Assembly (NCBI GenBank): GCA_045430305.1
Contig: JAILXW010000001.1
Coordinates: forward strand, 992,001 to 1,056,000
DNA length: 64,000 nucleotides
DNA from: Agarilytica sp045430305
Lineage (GTDB): Bacteria; Pseudomonadota; Gammaproteobacteria; Pseudomonadales; Cellvibrionaceae
Direction: 5' to 3'
Part shown: positions 26,202 to 36,028 of the stretch, piece after piece
How positions within the stretch are numbered: position 1 is the stretch's first letter
Layout: the number at the start of each line of letters is the position of its first letter
Translations under genes and position numbers: made by a program
The notes under the pieces: model-generated
What the model saw: only the letters and a program-made list of their open reading frames with translations
The model's database searches: none
Told to the model about the DNA's origin: nothing

Positions 26202-28250
26202 TTACTGAAGAAGCGATAGTACCTGCTGCGGTCTTGCGTTCGCTTGCGCCAACATCGCTTGCGATGCTTGTTGCAGTACTTGCGCTCGACTCAAGGCCGC
26301 TGTTTCTGCTGCGAAGTCCGCATCTACAATTCGTGATCTCGCTGCCGAAGTATTTTCCGATACGTTCGACAAGTTAGAGATTGTGAAATCGAGACGGTTA
26401 TTCGCCGCACCCAGCTCAGATCGAACATCGTTCACCGTTTCTAACGCGTTATCGATAACACCGATAGCTTTCTGCGCGTTAGAGGCAGTATCAACACTGA
26501 TAGAGCTGATGGCCGTACCAAATGAACCCTCGCCTAGCGTATTGGACTCACGAAGACCTAAGTTAGCAAGCTCTGCAGTGTCACCCACTTCAATGCTAAT
26601 TGGGTTACCGTTTTCGCTAGTTAACTTCAAGCCGGCCAATGCAGTTAAGGAGTTACCCGTCGTTAAGGTATTAGTAGACTCTGCAAATGTGCCAGTAGTA
26701 GTCACATAGTTACGAGTCAGATCTTGAATGCCGGTAGTAGTACCGATGAACGACCCTGTCGTAGCGGTCACAATGTTAATCGCACCCTGGTCAGACTCAA
26801 GTACTATTGAAGTACCCAATACTCGAGCACTTACGCCAGTATCATCTGAATTGTTATTAAATGCTGTGACAATTTCAGAAGCTGAAGCACTGTTAGCAAG
26901 GGCCAAGTCAACTACAACACCGTTGACTTCAATCGAGTCGTTCGCTGCGTAGGTAGAACCAAGCGCACCTTCAAGATCGATCGTCAACGTAGAGTATGCG
27001 TTGGCAGTAACACCAGTTTGGTCACTTACATCGTTGATCGCATCGATTTTACCAGCCAATGAACTTGTACCAGTAACATCAATTTCTACGCCATTTACGG
27101 TCAAATCGCCAACATCTAATCGCTCGTTAGCGCCGCCAGAGCTTGCGATCATCCCGATACCTTCAATCACACCACCTGTATCAGTTTCACGGAAACCGTA
27201 ATTTTCTAGATCTTGTAAAGTACCTGTAGAACCACGCTCAATCGTGATTTCATCACCAGAGTCAGAAGCTAAAATAAGCTTGGCTTCTTGTACGGTCGTT
27301 GTCATACCGTGGTTACCTGCGGCAACACCTAGTGAACGAGCATCTTGTGCAGATACAGAAAGCTTGCCGCTTTCATCGATATTTGCACTTAACACACCAC
27401 CAGACTGCTCAACGACCGCCTCGGCGAATTCATCTAGGCTTGAAGTGTTGGCAACCGTAAATGTTGAAGTAAGACCATCGTTCTTAGTGAGAGTGAAAGT
27501 CACACCAGCAGAACCCACAACACCTGTACCAACCGATGTACCGTTGATTTCTACTACAGAAGAAGCCGTGACACCGTTAATATTGTCGTTAATTTGGGTA
27601 ACGATTTCGCCCATTGTCGCAGAGGTTGTAACAGCTCCAACGGCCTGACCATTAATTAGAATGTCTTGCTCGTCCAAACCAAGCAACGTACCGGTTGAAC
27701 CTACTTGAGCACCAACTACGTCAGCAGAAAGTGAACCCATGCCTAACGTGTCTGCGTCTACCGCATCAATACTAAAGCCAATGGTTTGATTTGCTTCAGA
27801 ACCTACTTGCAATTCAACTTCACCCAATGAACCGTCAAGAATATTTTGGCCATTAAACGCGGTGGAAGTTGCAATACGATCTAATTCCGATACAAGTTGT
27901 TGCACCTCGGCATCGAGTGTTGCACGGTCTTTATCTTCGTACACGCCGTTGGCAGACTGAATGGCCAACTCACGCATACGTTGCAAGATGTTAGTTGTTT
28001 CGCCGAGAGCACCCTCAGCTGTTTGAATAAGAGAAATACCGTCGTTCGCGTTACGAACCGCTTGATCCAAACCACGAATGGCAGATGTTTGCCGGTTTGA
28101 AATCGCAAGACCCGCAGCATCATCGGCAGCAGTGTTAACTCGTCGTCCAGAGGCTAAACGCTCTGACGCTTGGTCCAGTTCCATACCTGATTGCAACAAC
28201 TGGCGCTGAGCATTCAAAGAACTGACGTTTGTGTTTACAAATAATGGCAT
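26202..28250 (-). CDS. fliC: Flagellin 2
   Basis: This is a 682-residue flagellin, nearly colinear with flagellin 1 (same N-terminal MPLFVNTNVSSLNAQRQL, same C-terminal ANARPQQVLSLLQ). The frame extends upstream to 28310, but the ATG at 28250 is preferred because AGGAGG lies 7 bp before it and all three flagellins then begin MPL. Differences from flagellin 1 are scattered single residues, which suggests a duplication. Only a weak sigma-28 element was found upstream, together with one very good flagellar palindrome. Confidence 0.97.
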   Translation of the reverse strand: MPLFVNTNVSSLNAQRQLLQSGMELDQASERLASGRRVNTAADDAAGLAISNRQTSAIRGLDQAVRNANDGISLIQTAEGALGETTNILQRMRELAIQSANGVYEDKDRATLDAEVQQLVSELDRIATSTAFNGQNILDGSLGEVELQVGSEANQTIGFSIDAVDADTLGMGSLSADVVGAQVGSTGTLLGLDEQDILINGQAVGAVTTSATMGEIVTQINDNINGVTASSVVEINGTSVGTGVVGSAGVTFTLTKNDGLTSTFTVANTSSLDEFAEAVVEQSGGVLSANIDESGKLSVSAQDARSLGVAAGNHGMTTTVQEAKLILASDSGDEITIERGSTGTLQDLENYGFRETDTGGVIEGIGMIASSGGANERLDVGDLTVNGVEIDVTGTSSLAGKIDAINDVSDQTGVTANAYSTLTIDLEGALGSTYAANDSIEVNGVVVDLALANSASASEIVTAFNNNSDDTGVSARVLGTSIVLESDQGAINIVTATTGSFIGTTTGIQDLTRNYVTTTGTFAESTNTLTTGNSLTALAGLKLTSENGNPISIEVGDTAELANLGLRESNTLGEGSFGTAISSISVDTASNAQKAIGVIDNALETVNDVRSELGAANNRLDFTISNLSNVSENTSAARSRIVDADFAAETAALSRAQVLQQASQAMLAQANARPQQVLSLLQ

Positions 28251-28347
28251 GGTAAGCCTCCTAACCCGTAAATTTGTTAGATTGCTTACCTGGTGAACCC
28301 CAGCTAGCAACCAGAAAACTCAACATATATGAGCGCTTCTAGTTCAG

Positions 28348-28374
28348 GTTTCGACCGGAAATACATTTACTTTA
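28348..28374 (-). promoter_or_regulatory. Candidate sigma-28 promoter of fliC2
   Basis: The minus strand reads TAAAGTAA-N11-GTCGAAAC. The -35 is good but the -10 matches GCCGATAA at only five of eight positions. Confidence 0.4.
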
Positions 28375-28392
28375 GGGAAAAGAGGAAAAAAA

Positions 28393-28410
28393 ACGGCAAA
28401 AGATTGCCGC
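28393..28410. promoter_or_regulatory. Flagellar palindrome upstream of fliC2
   Basis: ACGGCAA-AAGA-TTGCCGC has one mismatch in 14 arm positions. It lies 18 bp upstream of the candidate -35. Confidence 0.6.
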
Positions 28411-28600
28411 TATAAATTTAGCTTATAACAGTGCTATATCTAGACCTAGCGGTTATTAAAAAACATTTCTGATTATAAAAGAAAAATAATCATAACTTTT
28501 ACGCATATACTGCGTTAAAGGAATTGAAAAATCTGAAATACAAATTTAGTAAAGATGAGGTACTCTTAGGAAAAAGCAAAAAAAAGAAAGCTATATAAAG

Positions 28601-28640
28601 AAAGAGACTCAAAGCCGGCTCAATTGCTTTAAGTCTCTTT
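28601..28640 (-). terminator. fliC3 terminator
   Basis: AAAGAGACTCAAAGC and GCTTTAAGTCTCTTT form a 15-bp stem with one mismatch and a 10-nt loop, followed by a T-rich tail on the minus strand, about 35 bp past the fliC3 stop. Confidence 0.85.
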
Positions 28641-28673
28641 ACCCCCCGGCTAAACCCCTTGTGTAAAGGCGAC

Positions 28674-30830
28674 TTACCCTTGCAACAACTGCAACACTTG
28701 TTGCGAAGAAGCGTTAGCTTGCGCCAGCATTGCTTGCGACGCTTGCTGAAGCACCTGCGCTCGACTCAAGGCGGCGGTTTCTGCCGCAAAGTCAGCGTCT
28801 AAAATTCGAGATCTCGCCGCCGCTGTATTTTCTGTTACCGACAATAAATTGTTAATGGTAAAGTCGAGGCGATTATTTGCCGCACCCAGTTGTGATCGTA
28901 CGGAGTTAATCGCATCGAGTGCTCGGTCAACCACATCAATGGCAGACTGTGCATTCGCTGCCGTATCGATACTGACACTCGCGATCGCTGTACCAAAACG
29001 GCCCCCAGCAGTGGAATTCGCCTCCATAAGACCAATGGCCGCAGGGTTTGCGTTATCACCAATTTCGACACTAATAGGATTACCGTTCGTACTAGAAAGT
29101 TTAATACCCGCCTCAATGGTAAGCGCAATGCTAGAGCTTGCAGCCAATGTGGACGAAACCAAGGCTCCGGTTGAGTTAGAGATATAAGAAACGAATGAAC
29201 CGCCCTGTAAAGCACCGCCAGTATCAATAATGCTGTTCGCTGCTGTGGTTACGGCAGAGATTTGAATGGAACCTTGGTCAGACTCCAATACCACACGAGT
29301 ACCGGCAAGCCGCGCCGTTACACCTGTCAAATCGGTGTTGTCATTAAAACCATCGACGATATCAAGTGAAGTGGATGCGGTATTCAATGCTAAATCAATA
29401 GCCACACCATTAATTTCGAGTTGGTCAGCCGTGCTATTCACCAAGGTTAAGTCTGCATTACTAAGGTCAAGTGTTGCGGTTGCAAATGCATTGGCGACTA
29501 CGCCAGTGTCTTCGCTCATATCATTAATCGCATCGACCTTACCTTGTAGGCTATCACTGTCGGTGTTATCAATCGCGACGCCATTAATACTTATATCACC
29601 CACACTCCACTGCGTTGCTGCGGCGGCAGAACCAATGCCAACACCGGTAATTACACCACCTTCTATATATTCACGAAAACCTAGATTTTGAAGCGTCTCG
29701 ATCGTACCACTTGCACCACGCGACACAGTAATAGGGTCGCCGTGTTCTGAAGTCAAAATAATTTGACCTTCGGCAGAATCTGTAATGCCTTGCGAAGCGA
29801 CCGCTAAAGTTGGGTCGTAAACATTAAAGCCGGAAGCTTGCTCAACGAGTTGTGATGCCGCATCGGTTACGGTTCCTGTTGCGTCGACACCATCGACTTG
29901 AATCGTAGAACCGCTGTTATTGGTAATAACTAATTGACCGCTGTCGTCTGTATCTGCAGCGATAATACCGCCAGTAACCGTGTTAATTTTCTCAATCAAC
30001 TCATCCATGCTTTTGGTTTCAGTAATATTAAAAATATTATTACCGCTGCCATCGGCAGATACCACAGTAATACGTAAGGTGTTGCCATTCTCTAACACCC
30101 CATCGCCGACAGTCTCACCTTCTAATGAAGTAAAGCCGGAAGAATCTACACCGAGCACGTTGTCATTTATGTTATCGATAAGGTCTTGAAAGGTATCTGT
30201 GCTACCTTCAAACCGGCCCAGGCTTTGGCCGTTAATTAAGACATCTGTTTCCGCTAACGTTAATGTCGACAAGTTTGCGGTGACTTCCGCGCCGAGCAAA
30301 TCTACACTAACAGACCCCATGCCAAGGGTTTGAGCATCCATCGCCTGAATTTGAATACCGATGGTTTGGTTCGCTTCTGCGCCCACCTGTAATTCCACCT
30401 CGCCCAAACTGCCATCAAGTAATGTCTGGCCGTTAAAAGTAGTGGATGTTGCAATTCGATCAAGCTCTAAAATCAGTTGCTGAACTTCTGCATCCAAAGT
30501 CGCGCGGTTTTCATCATTGTAAATTCCGTTCGCAGATTGGATGGCTAGCTCTCGCATACGCTGTAAGATGTTGGTTGACTCGTCCAAAGCCCCTTCTGCG
30601 GTTTGGATCAGAGAAATACCATCATTCGCATTTCGCACCGCTTGAGTTAAGCCTCTAACTTGCGAGGTCATGCGTGTTGAAATACCCATACCGGCGGCAT
30701 CATCAGCGGCAGTATTAATTCGCCGGCCCGACGATAGTCGCTCCATTGCAGTCGCAAGTTCATTTCCTGAGTGCACCAACTGACGCTGGGCATTCAAAGA
30801 CTGCACGTTGGTATTAATGACTAAAGGCAT
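28674..30830 (-). CDS. fliC: Flagellin 3 (sigma-54 class)
   Basis: This 718-residue flagellin is the most divergent of the three. It begins MPLVINTNVQSLNAQRQLVHSG and ends ANASSQQVLQLLQG. The central region differs clearly in sequence and has its own flagellin_IN-type repeats. Unlike the other two it is preceded by a near-perfect sigma-54 element. This resembles Vibrio, where one flagellin (FlaA) is sigma-54/FlrC dependent and essential and the others are sigma-28 dependent. By that analogy it may be the core filament protein; this is an inference. Confidence 0.97.
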   Translation of the reverse strand: MPLVINTNVQSLNAQRQLVHSGNELATAMERLSSGRRINTAADDAAGMGISTRMTSQVRGLTQAVRNANDGISLIQTAEGALDESTNILQRMRELAIQSANGIYNDENRATLDAEVQQLILELDRIATSTTFNGQTLLDGSLGEVELQVGAEANQTIGIQIQAMDAQTLGMGSVSVDLLGAEVTANLSTLTLAETDVLINGQSLGRFEGSTDTFQDLIDNINDNVLGVDSSGFTSLEGETVGDGVLENGNTLRITVVSADGSGNNIFNITETKSMDELIEKINTVTGGIIAADTDDSGQLVITNNSGSTIQVDGVDATGTVTDAASQLVEQASGFNVYDPTLAVASQGITDSAEGQIILTSEHGDPITVSRGASGTIETLQNLGFREYIEGGVITGVGIGSAAAATQWSVGDISINGVAIDNTDSDSLQGKVDAINDMSEDTGVVANAFATATLDLSNADLTLVNSTADQLEINGVAIDLALNTASTSLDIVDGFNDNTDLTGVTARLAGTRVVLESDQGSIQISAVTTAANSIIDTGGALQGGSFVSYISNSTGALVSSTLAASSSIALTIEAGIKLSSTNGNPISVEIGDNANPAAIGLMEANSTAGGRFGTAIASVSIDTAANAQSAIDVVDRALDAINSVRSQLGAANNRLDFTINNLLSVTENTAAARSRILDADFAAETAALSRAQVLQQASQAMLAQANASSQQVLQLLQG

Positions 30831-30930
30831 AATTTTTCTCCTGCTACCCGAAAGTAACTTACTGAAACCTCACTAACTGCCGGGATGAATTTACGTTTTT
30901 TTGGCAGTTGTCTTAATTTACATCCATTAC

Positions 30931-30946
30931 TGCAACCGATATGCCA
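30931..30946 (-). promoter_or_regulatory. Sigma-54 promoter of fliC3
   Basis: The minus strand reads TGGCATATCGGTTGCA, with GG and GC at the right distance and one departure from TGGCAC-N5-TTGCA. The predicted start is near 30920. Confidence 0.8.
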
Positions 30947-31008
30947 AAATGAAATACTTCTTATATTTCAACAGCTTGCAAAACAAAGATAAATACATCG
31001 ACAAAAAA

Positions 31009-31026
31009 GCGGCAATGCTTTGCGGG
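31009..31026. promoter_or_regulatory. Flagellar palindrome upstream of fliC3
   Basis: GCGGCAA-TGCT-TTGCGGG has a perfect left arm and five of seven matches on the right. It lies about 90-105 bp upstream of the predicted sigma-54 start. Confidence 0.5.
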
Positions 31027-31152
31027 GTCTAAAGTGAAATTTGTTGCCGGTATTTAATGCGGAAACATATGGGCACTAAATGAAATTGAGAAGGTTTGAA
31101 ATACACGCTATCGATTTTCTGGACGAATAGTCACTTAAAACGAAAGGTTAGA

Positions 31153-31195
31153 AAAAAATAGAGCCAAAGTATTTTCTACCATGGCTCTATTTTTT
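31153..31195. terminator. flgL terminator
   Basis: AAAAAATAGAGCCA and TGGCTCTATTTTTT form a perfect 14-bp stem with a 15-nt loop, about 29 bp past the flgL stop. A and T runs on both sides make it bidirectional. Confidence 0.88.
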
Positions 31196-31223
31196 ATTGC
31201 GAGATAAAACTGCGAAATGATTC

Positions 31224-32822
31224 TTATAATTGGCTTATAAGTGAAAGCTGACTGACCCGAATAAATGATGATTGGGCGGCCTGTAAAATGAGTGACTGAG
31301 CAGAAAGTTGCGTTGCCGCCTCTGCGTAGTCAGTATCACGCAAATTCGCCAGCACACGCTGTGTCACTAATTCGGTATCAAGATGTAATGATTCGGTGCT
31401 TTGTAATGTGTTAAAACGCGCACCTAATTTTGCAGTAACTTCAAGCACACTGGTTTGAGAGTGCGTTAAGTTAGCAATTGTTGAGGCAACGGTAGACGCC
31501 AAGTCGCTGCGTGACTCAGATGAGCCGTCAAACGACTTCATCGCATCACTAAACCGCGACAGGGTTGTTAATATGTCTTGCCGGTTTGTTGCATCTATAA
31601 ACACTCGGTCGCCCGCCGTTTCCCGCACGCCATCCGTTGAACTTGAACCAAAGACAGAATCCAAGCCCATTACACCATCGATATTGGCTGAACCATTACG
31701 AATAGAAAAATCGATACCCTCTGGCATACGTATGCCGGTGCTATCGGCAGTTAAACCTAAAGCGGCAAGGTTTCCCCCATTTCCATTTGCGCCACTATTT
31801 AAAATAGCGGCAAGATCTGTCCAGCTAGTAACGTTGGCATCGACAACAAATGTTTCCGTTCGACCAGCAACAGTAATATCAAAACTTTCAGGCGTAGCGG
31901 TAAAATCAAACGGGAATGCAACCGCGCCCTCAGACCCGAACACTCGAGTTGCAGGCTCAGCAGGATCACCAGACACTGGTGTGCCAGAAACTCTAAAGCT
32001 CACCCCTTCGACTACAATTTCATTGCCTGGAGAGTACGGTTCGTTCTCAATTAGAGTTCGGCCTGTTGAACGTTCTGTCGCGGTGAAATTTTTCCCTGGC
32101 GGGACTACGTTGTTATCTGCATTAAAAGTAACAATGATATCTTCCGGATAAAAATCGTCGTACGTTTCTTGATTCACCACGCGCCCTACCGATATGTTAA
32201 CCGGCGGGTTAGATGTATTTGCCGGGCTAGCATATGTACGAACGGTATTGTTGTCACTGGCAATATCCAGAAATATGTCTTTACCTGAGTCGCTAGATGC
32301 CACGGACGTATTGTTCGCTACTTTAATAAATTGCTGGCCGTCGTCACCATTGTAGCGAAAGCCGGTATCGGCCGAACCTGTAAAAGGTTCAGACTGGCTT
32401 TTATAACCGGCAAAAATAAAATCGCCATTAGCATTTTGTGAGTTCAGTAGATTAACCAATTCGTCGAGTCTGGAATCTACCTCACTTGCGAGAGAATCAT
32501 ATTCCGTTTCAGTTAAAGTTGCAGTGTTACCGGCTTGTATCGCGAGCTCCTGCATTCTTAGAACCAAATTATTGACGCTTTGCAAAATCGATTCTTCTAA
32601 CACCAAGTTATTATTCGCAATATCGATATTTTTTTGATATTGCGTGATCGTTGCCAGCTCACTACTGAGCGACATAATTTTAGTGGCCGCAACGGGGTCA
32701 TCTGAAGGCCGGTTAACACGCTGACCCGTCGATAGTTGCTCTTGTGTTTTTGTTAACGCTTGATTAGCACTAGAAATACTATTGGTCGCTAGGTTGAACA
32801 TGTGTAAAGTTGAAATTCTCAT
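31224..32822 (-). CDS. flgL: FlgL, hook-filament junction protein
   Basis: FlgL (532 residues) is the second junction protein between hook and filament. The N-terminus (MRISTLHMFNLATNSISSANQ, then RVNRPSDDPVAATKIM) and C-terminus (DYAEAATQLSAQSLILQAAQ) are diagnostic. It is longer than the usual 310-440 residues because of an insert between about 200 and 400. It lies 20 bp after flgK and is the last gene of the flgF-flgL run, closed by a strong terminator. Confidence 0.95.
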   Translation of the reverse strand: MRISTLHMFNLATNSISSANQALTKTQEQLSTGQRVNRPSDDPVAATKIMSLSSELATITQYQKNIDIANNNLVLEESILQSVNNLVLRMQELAIQAGNTATLTETEYDSLASEVDSRLDELVNLLNSQNANGDFIFAGYKSQSEPFTGSADTGFRYNGDDGQQFIKVANNTSVASSDSGKDIFLDIASDNNTVRTYASPANTSNPPVNISVGRVVNQETYDDFYPEDIIVTFNADNNVVPPGKNFTATERSTGRTLIENEPYSPGNEIVVEGVSFRVSGTPVSGDPAEPATRVFGSEGAVAFPFDFTATPESFDITVAGRTETFVVDANVTSWTDLAAILNSGANGNGGNLAALGLTADSTGIRMPEGIDFSIRNGSANIDGVMGLDSVFGSSSTDGVRETAGDRVFIDATNRQDILTTLSRFSDAMKSFDGSSESRSDLASTVASTIANLTHSQTSVLEVTAKLGARFNTLQSTESLHLDTELVTQRVLANLRDTDYAEAATQLSAQSLILQAAQSSFIRVSQLSLISQL

Positions 32823-32842
32823 AACATAAACACCAATAATTC

Positions 32843-35800
32843 CTAGAAAGCACTGATCAATCGGTCAAATAAATCTCGCGCAACAGATATCACTTGTGCG
32901 TTAGCCGAATATAATTGTTCAAATCTAATAAGGTTCGCAGCTTCTTCATCAAGGTTAACACCAGACACCGAGTTTCGACGCGCAACAGATTCGTTAAGCA
33001 CTTTGTCGCTCGCATCTAAATTTATGCGCGATGCGGCAGTATCAATACCGATATCTTCCACTAATGCTGAATAACTCTCTGAATAGCTTGCAACGCCGTT
33101 TCCGATAATTCTGGCACTCTCTAATCCCACCATATTTAAAGCGTTACGATTGTCAGATGCTGCATCGACGTTAAAGTCGAGCGTAAAACTATCCCCTTGG
33201 TCGGGAATACCTTCTAAAGCGGCTTGAATACCATAATAGGTTGATTGTGAAAAACTGGATGCGGTGGTATCGCCAAATAACATACTGTTGGGAGGAAACG
33301 TTTCAAGTGTAATCCCATCGGCCAACGTTATGTCTATTTGTCCGCCCACGGTGACGGATGTTGTCGTGCTGTTGCCTGTGGCGTTTAATCGTAAATTCGG
33401 GTTACTGCCATCACTGACATCAATCGTGTCACCACTTAAAGCGGTTAAAGCAACTTGCAAATCATTGCCCCGATGCTCATAGATTCTTAATTCATGTGCT
33501 CCGGTTACTGCATCGATACCACCTGTGGCATGTATCCCCAACGCTGACAAAGTGTCATTTTCATTAATACGACTGGCCAAATAGTCGTAAAAATCTTCTG
33601 GGTCAGTTTGCGAATTTGGAACACTACTATCTAATACTTGCTCGCCAGTGACAGAATCAAAGCCATATTCAACCAGGTCTTGACCATTCAAATTGAACTG
33701 TAAAGGTTCGCCATGAGTCAGTTGAAAATTACTCAACTCAATGTAGTTAAAAGCATTTGCAGAGACCCCAGAAACATTATTCAATAAACTGGCGGTCTCG
33801 CGTGCTGAAGCATTTAAATTAGTAAATATATTTTCCACTACTGGCACTTCACCCGGCATACCCGCAGGGATCGTAATAGCAATCGCTTCTGCAGGGTATC
33901 CGTTGGTCGTTGTTCCGTCACCGGAAATTCCGTCTGCTCCGCCAATGGAAGTAAATGTCGACCCTTCAATATCAAAACCTAAAAGGTTATTGGCCACCCC
34001 CGCCAGAATTGCATCGCCATTGCCATCGGGGTCATCATCGAAATTATTAATCGTAATATCGCCATAGCCCGGCGTATCAAGCCTAAATGCTAGCGATCCA
34101 TTATCGGCAATATAGGCACGCACATCGGTTAGTGAAAGCTGCGTATTGATTTCTTGCAATAGCGCATCTTCATCAGTAATTGCGCCACCAGAAATCGTGA
34201 CAGGAAAGGTGCCATCGTTTGCGCCGCTCAAAGTACTGGTAACCACCACATCAAAACCAAACTGGTTTGAGGTGGCGCTGAAATCAGCAACAGTGAAATC
34301 GGGAGGCACTGCAGATAAAGCATCTAGTTGAATCGATGCAGAAAGTACTTCACGTCGACCTTCGGGCAAACCAACCAAATCACCGCTGGTACTAACAAGG
34401 GTTTCGCCCGGATCAGTTCCAAACAGTGGGTTATTTGCTCCGACAACAAAATTTTGATTTCGAATTGGTGGGTCCAGTTGTACCGGATTACCCGGGTCAG
34501 AGTTATCTAAAATATCGTAGGTTGTAGGTGAAGTGAAATGCACTAACAATGGTGGGTTCATTTCACCAGGCGTTGCTAACAAAGGAATGGGGAGATTGTT
34601 TTGATCTAGCAACGAAAGCACTTCGCCTTGAGTGATTGAGCCCGTACCCTGATTCCCTAGAGACGTATCGGTTAACAAAGGGCTACCAAAAGCGATATCT
34701 TCTGGGTTGATTAAACCACTCGAAAAATCACGCGCACCGGATCGAAATGGCACTAACTTAAAACTATCACCTTCTTGAAAGGTTCCAGATTCAAAGTTCA
34801 ATTCCAAGCCATCAAAGGCTGCAACAAAAGGAAAGCTACCACTTAGTGTCGAGCTAGCAACCTCTTCACCATCAGACAAGCGGGTAATGGTAAATAAGCC
34901 ACCACGGCCCATTTCCACTTCATAATCAGAGGCCGTTAGCTCAGAACTTTCGACAATATCAAGAGATAATATTCGGTCTGACGGCTGCGCATTATTTGCA
35001 TTACCCACGACGCGATTCTGAGCAATGTCAGAATTATTCACGTCGTAAAAAAAGTTTCCGCCAAACTCATTATTTAAATTAACGCCTTGTTGGTGAGTTG
35101 TATTAAACGTTTCCGCCAACACTACAGCAACACGACCAAGTTCATTGTATGTCGTATCCATAATCGAGTCTCTGAAGCGCACTAGGCCACCTAGTTCGCC
35201 ACCGGACACCAAATCAGTGATCACTTGCCGGGACTGCTCTCGGCCTCCTGCAAAAAAGATATCTAGCTTTCTTGCGTCATCAGAACTCGTGGATAAGTCG
35301 AGTTCTCTTGCCTCGTTACCAATGACCAAGTTTTGACCACCACCAACCACAATATTAACCTGACCAAAACTTTCATCGATTACCTGTACCGAGACAAGTT
35401 CTGAAAGTTTTCGTATTGTTTCTGCCCGCTGATCAATCAAGTCATTTGGCAGAGCACCAGTACCTAGCGCATCAGCAACCTTTCGATTTAGTTCGGCAAC
35501 ACTCGCTGTTAAAGAATTTATCTCGGTCACGGTTGAACTTAATTCGCTATTGAGATTCGATTCAATAGCTTCAATGCGCGAATATATCGAATTAAATCTA
35601 TCCGAAAGGTTTTCAGTCTCGCTCACAATCAGCTGACGTGCCGGAATAGACGTGGGGTCATCAGCCCCATTCTGTACCGCAGCAAAAAAGGATTCCAAAC
35701 CACTGGACAACCCGGTAGAAACATCAGACAAAAGTGAATCTAGCTGATCTATATTAGCCTGATACACTTCCAAATCTTTGAATAAGGCAGTATCAAAACG

Positions 35801-36028
35801 TAATTGAGTTTCAATAAATTCGTTGGCAACACGCTCAATTGACTGGACTCGTGTACCGTTACCTACATAACCGCCTTCTCTAAACGTCGCAGGATTGGTT
35901 TCCGAAAGTACGCGTTGGCGGCTATACCCGTCTACACCAGCATTCGAAATGTTATGCCCTGTCGTATTTAGCGAAGTTTGTGCAACTCGCAAGCCCGATA
36001 TACTTATTCCCAGCAAACTACCGGTCAT
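32843..36028 (-). CDS. flgK: FlgK, hook-associated protein 1 (unusually large)
   Basis: FlgK has a classic N-terminus (LLGISISGLRVAQTSLNTTG, HNISNAGVDGYSRQRV) and C-terminus (SGVNLDEEAANLIRFEQLYS, ANAQVISVARDLFDRLISAF). At 1061 residues it is far longer than the usual 550-680; the extra sequence lies between about 400 and 930 and is rich in Asp, Gly, Ser and Thr, as expected of exposed surface domains. Its start overlaps the flgJ stop by 4 bp. The frame is intact. Confidence 0.95.
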   Translation of the reverse strand: MTGSLLGISISGLRVAQTSLNTTGHNISNAGVDGYSRQRVLSETNPATFREGGYVGNGTRVQSIERVANEFIETQLRFDTALFKDLEVYQANIDQLDSLLSDVSTGLSSGLESFFAAVQNGADDPTSIPARQLIVSETENLSDRFNSIYSRIEAIESNLNSELSSTVTEINSLTASVAELNRKVADALGTGALPNDLIDQRAETIRKLSELVSVQVIDESFGQVNIVVGGGQNLVIGNEARELDLSTSSDDARKLDIFFAGGREQSRQVITDLVSGGELGGLVRFRDSIMDTTYNELGRVAVVLAETFNTTHQQGVNLNNEFGGNFFYDVNNSDIAQNRVVGNANNAQPSDRILSLDIVESSELTASDYEVEMGRGGLFTITRLSDGEEVASSTLSGSFPFVAAFDGLELNFESGTFQEGDSFKLVPFRSGARDFSSGLINPEDIAFGSPLLTDTSLGNQGTGSITQGEVLSLLDQNNLPIPLLATPGEMNPPLLVHFTSPTTYDILDNSDPGNPVQLDPPIRNQNFVVGANNPLFGTDPGETLVSTSGDLVGLPEGRREVLSASIQLDALSAVPPDFTVADFSATSNQFGFDVVVTSTLSGANDGTFPVTISGGAITDEDALLQEINTQLSLTDVRAYIADNGSLAFRLDTPGYGDITINNFDDDPDGNGDAILAGVANNLLGFDIEGSTFTSIGGADGISGDGTTTNGYPAEAIAITIPAGMPGEVPVVENIFTNLNASARETASLLNNVSGVSANAFNYIELSNFQLTHGEPLQFNLNGQDLVEYGFDSVTGEQVLDSSVPNSQTDPEDFYDYLASRINENDTLSALGIHATGGIDAVTGAHELRIYEHRGNDLQVALTALSGDTIDVSDGSNPNLRLNATGNSTTTSVTVGGQIDITLADGITLETFPPNSMLFGDTTASSFSQSTYYGIQAALEGIPDQGDSFTLDFNVDAASDNRNALNMVGLESARIIGNGVASYSESYSALVEDIGIDTAASRINLDASDKVLNESVARRNSVSGVNLDEEAANLIRFEQLYSANAQVISVARDLFDRLISAF

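Larger units (their letters stand above)
28251..28673. other. fliC2 upstream region
   Basis: No gene is seen. The gap holds a weak sigma-28 element (28348-28374), a palindrome (28393-28410) and the terminator of fliC3 (28601-28640). Confidence 0.7.
30831..31223. other. fliC3 upstream region
   Basis: No gene. It holds the sigma-54 element (30931-30946), a palindrome (31009-31026), a lone TTGCCGG half site at 31044-31050 and the flgL terminator. Confidence 0.7.

Noticed and set aside
27244..27648. Long plus-strand frame opposite fliC2, with similar ones opposite fliC1, fliC3, flgK and flgE
   Set aside because: They are antisense shadows; Ser/Thr/Val-rich composition follows from the coding strand and no ribosome sites or promoters are seen.
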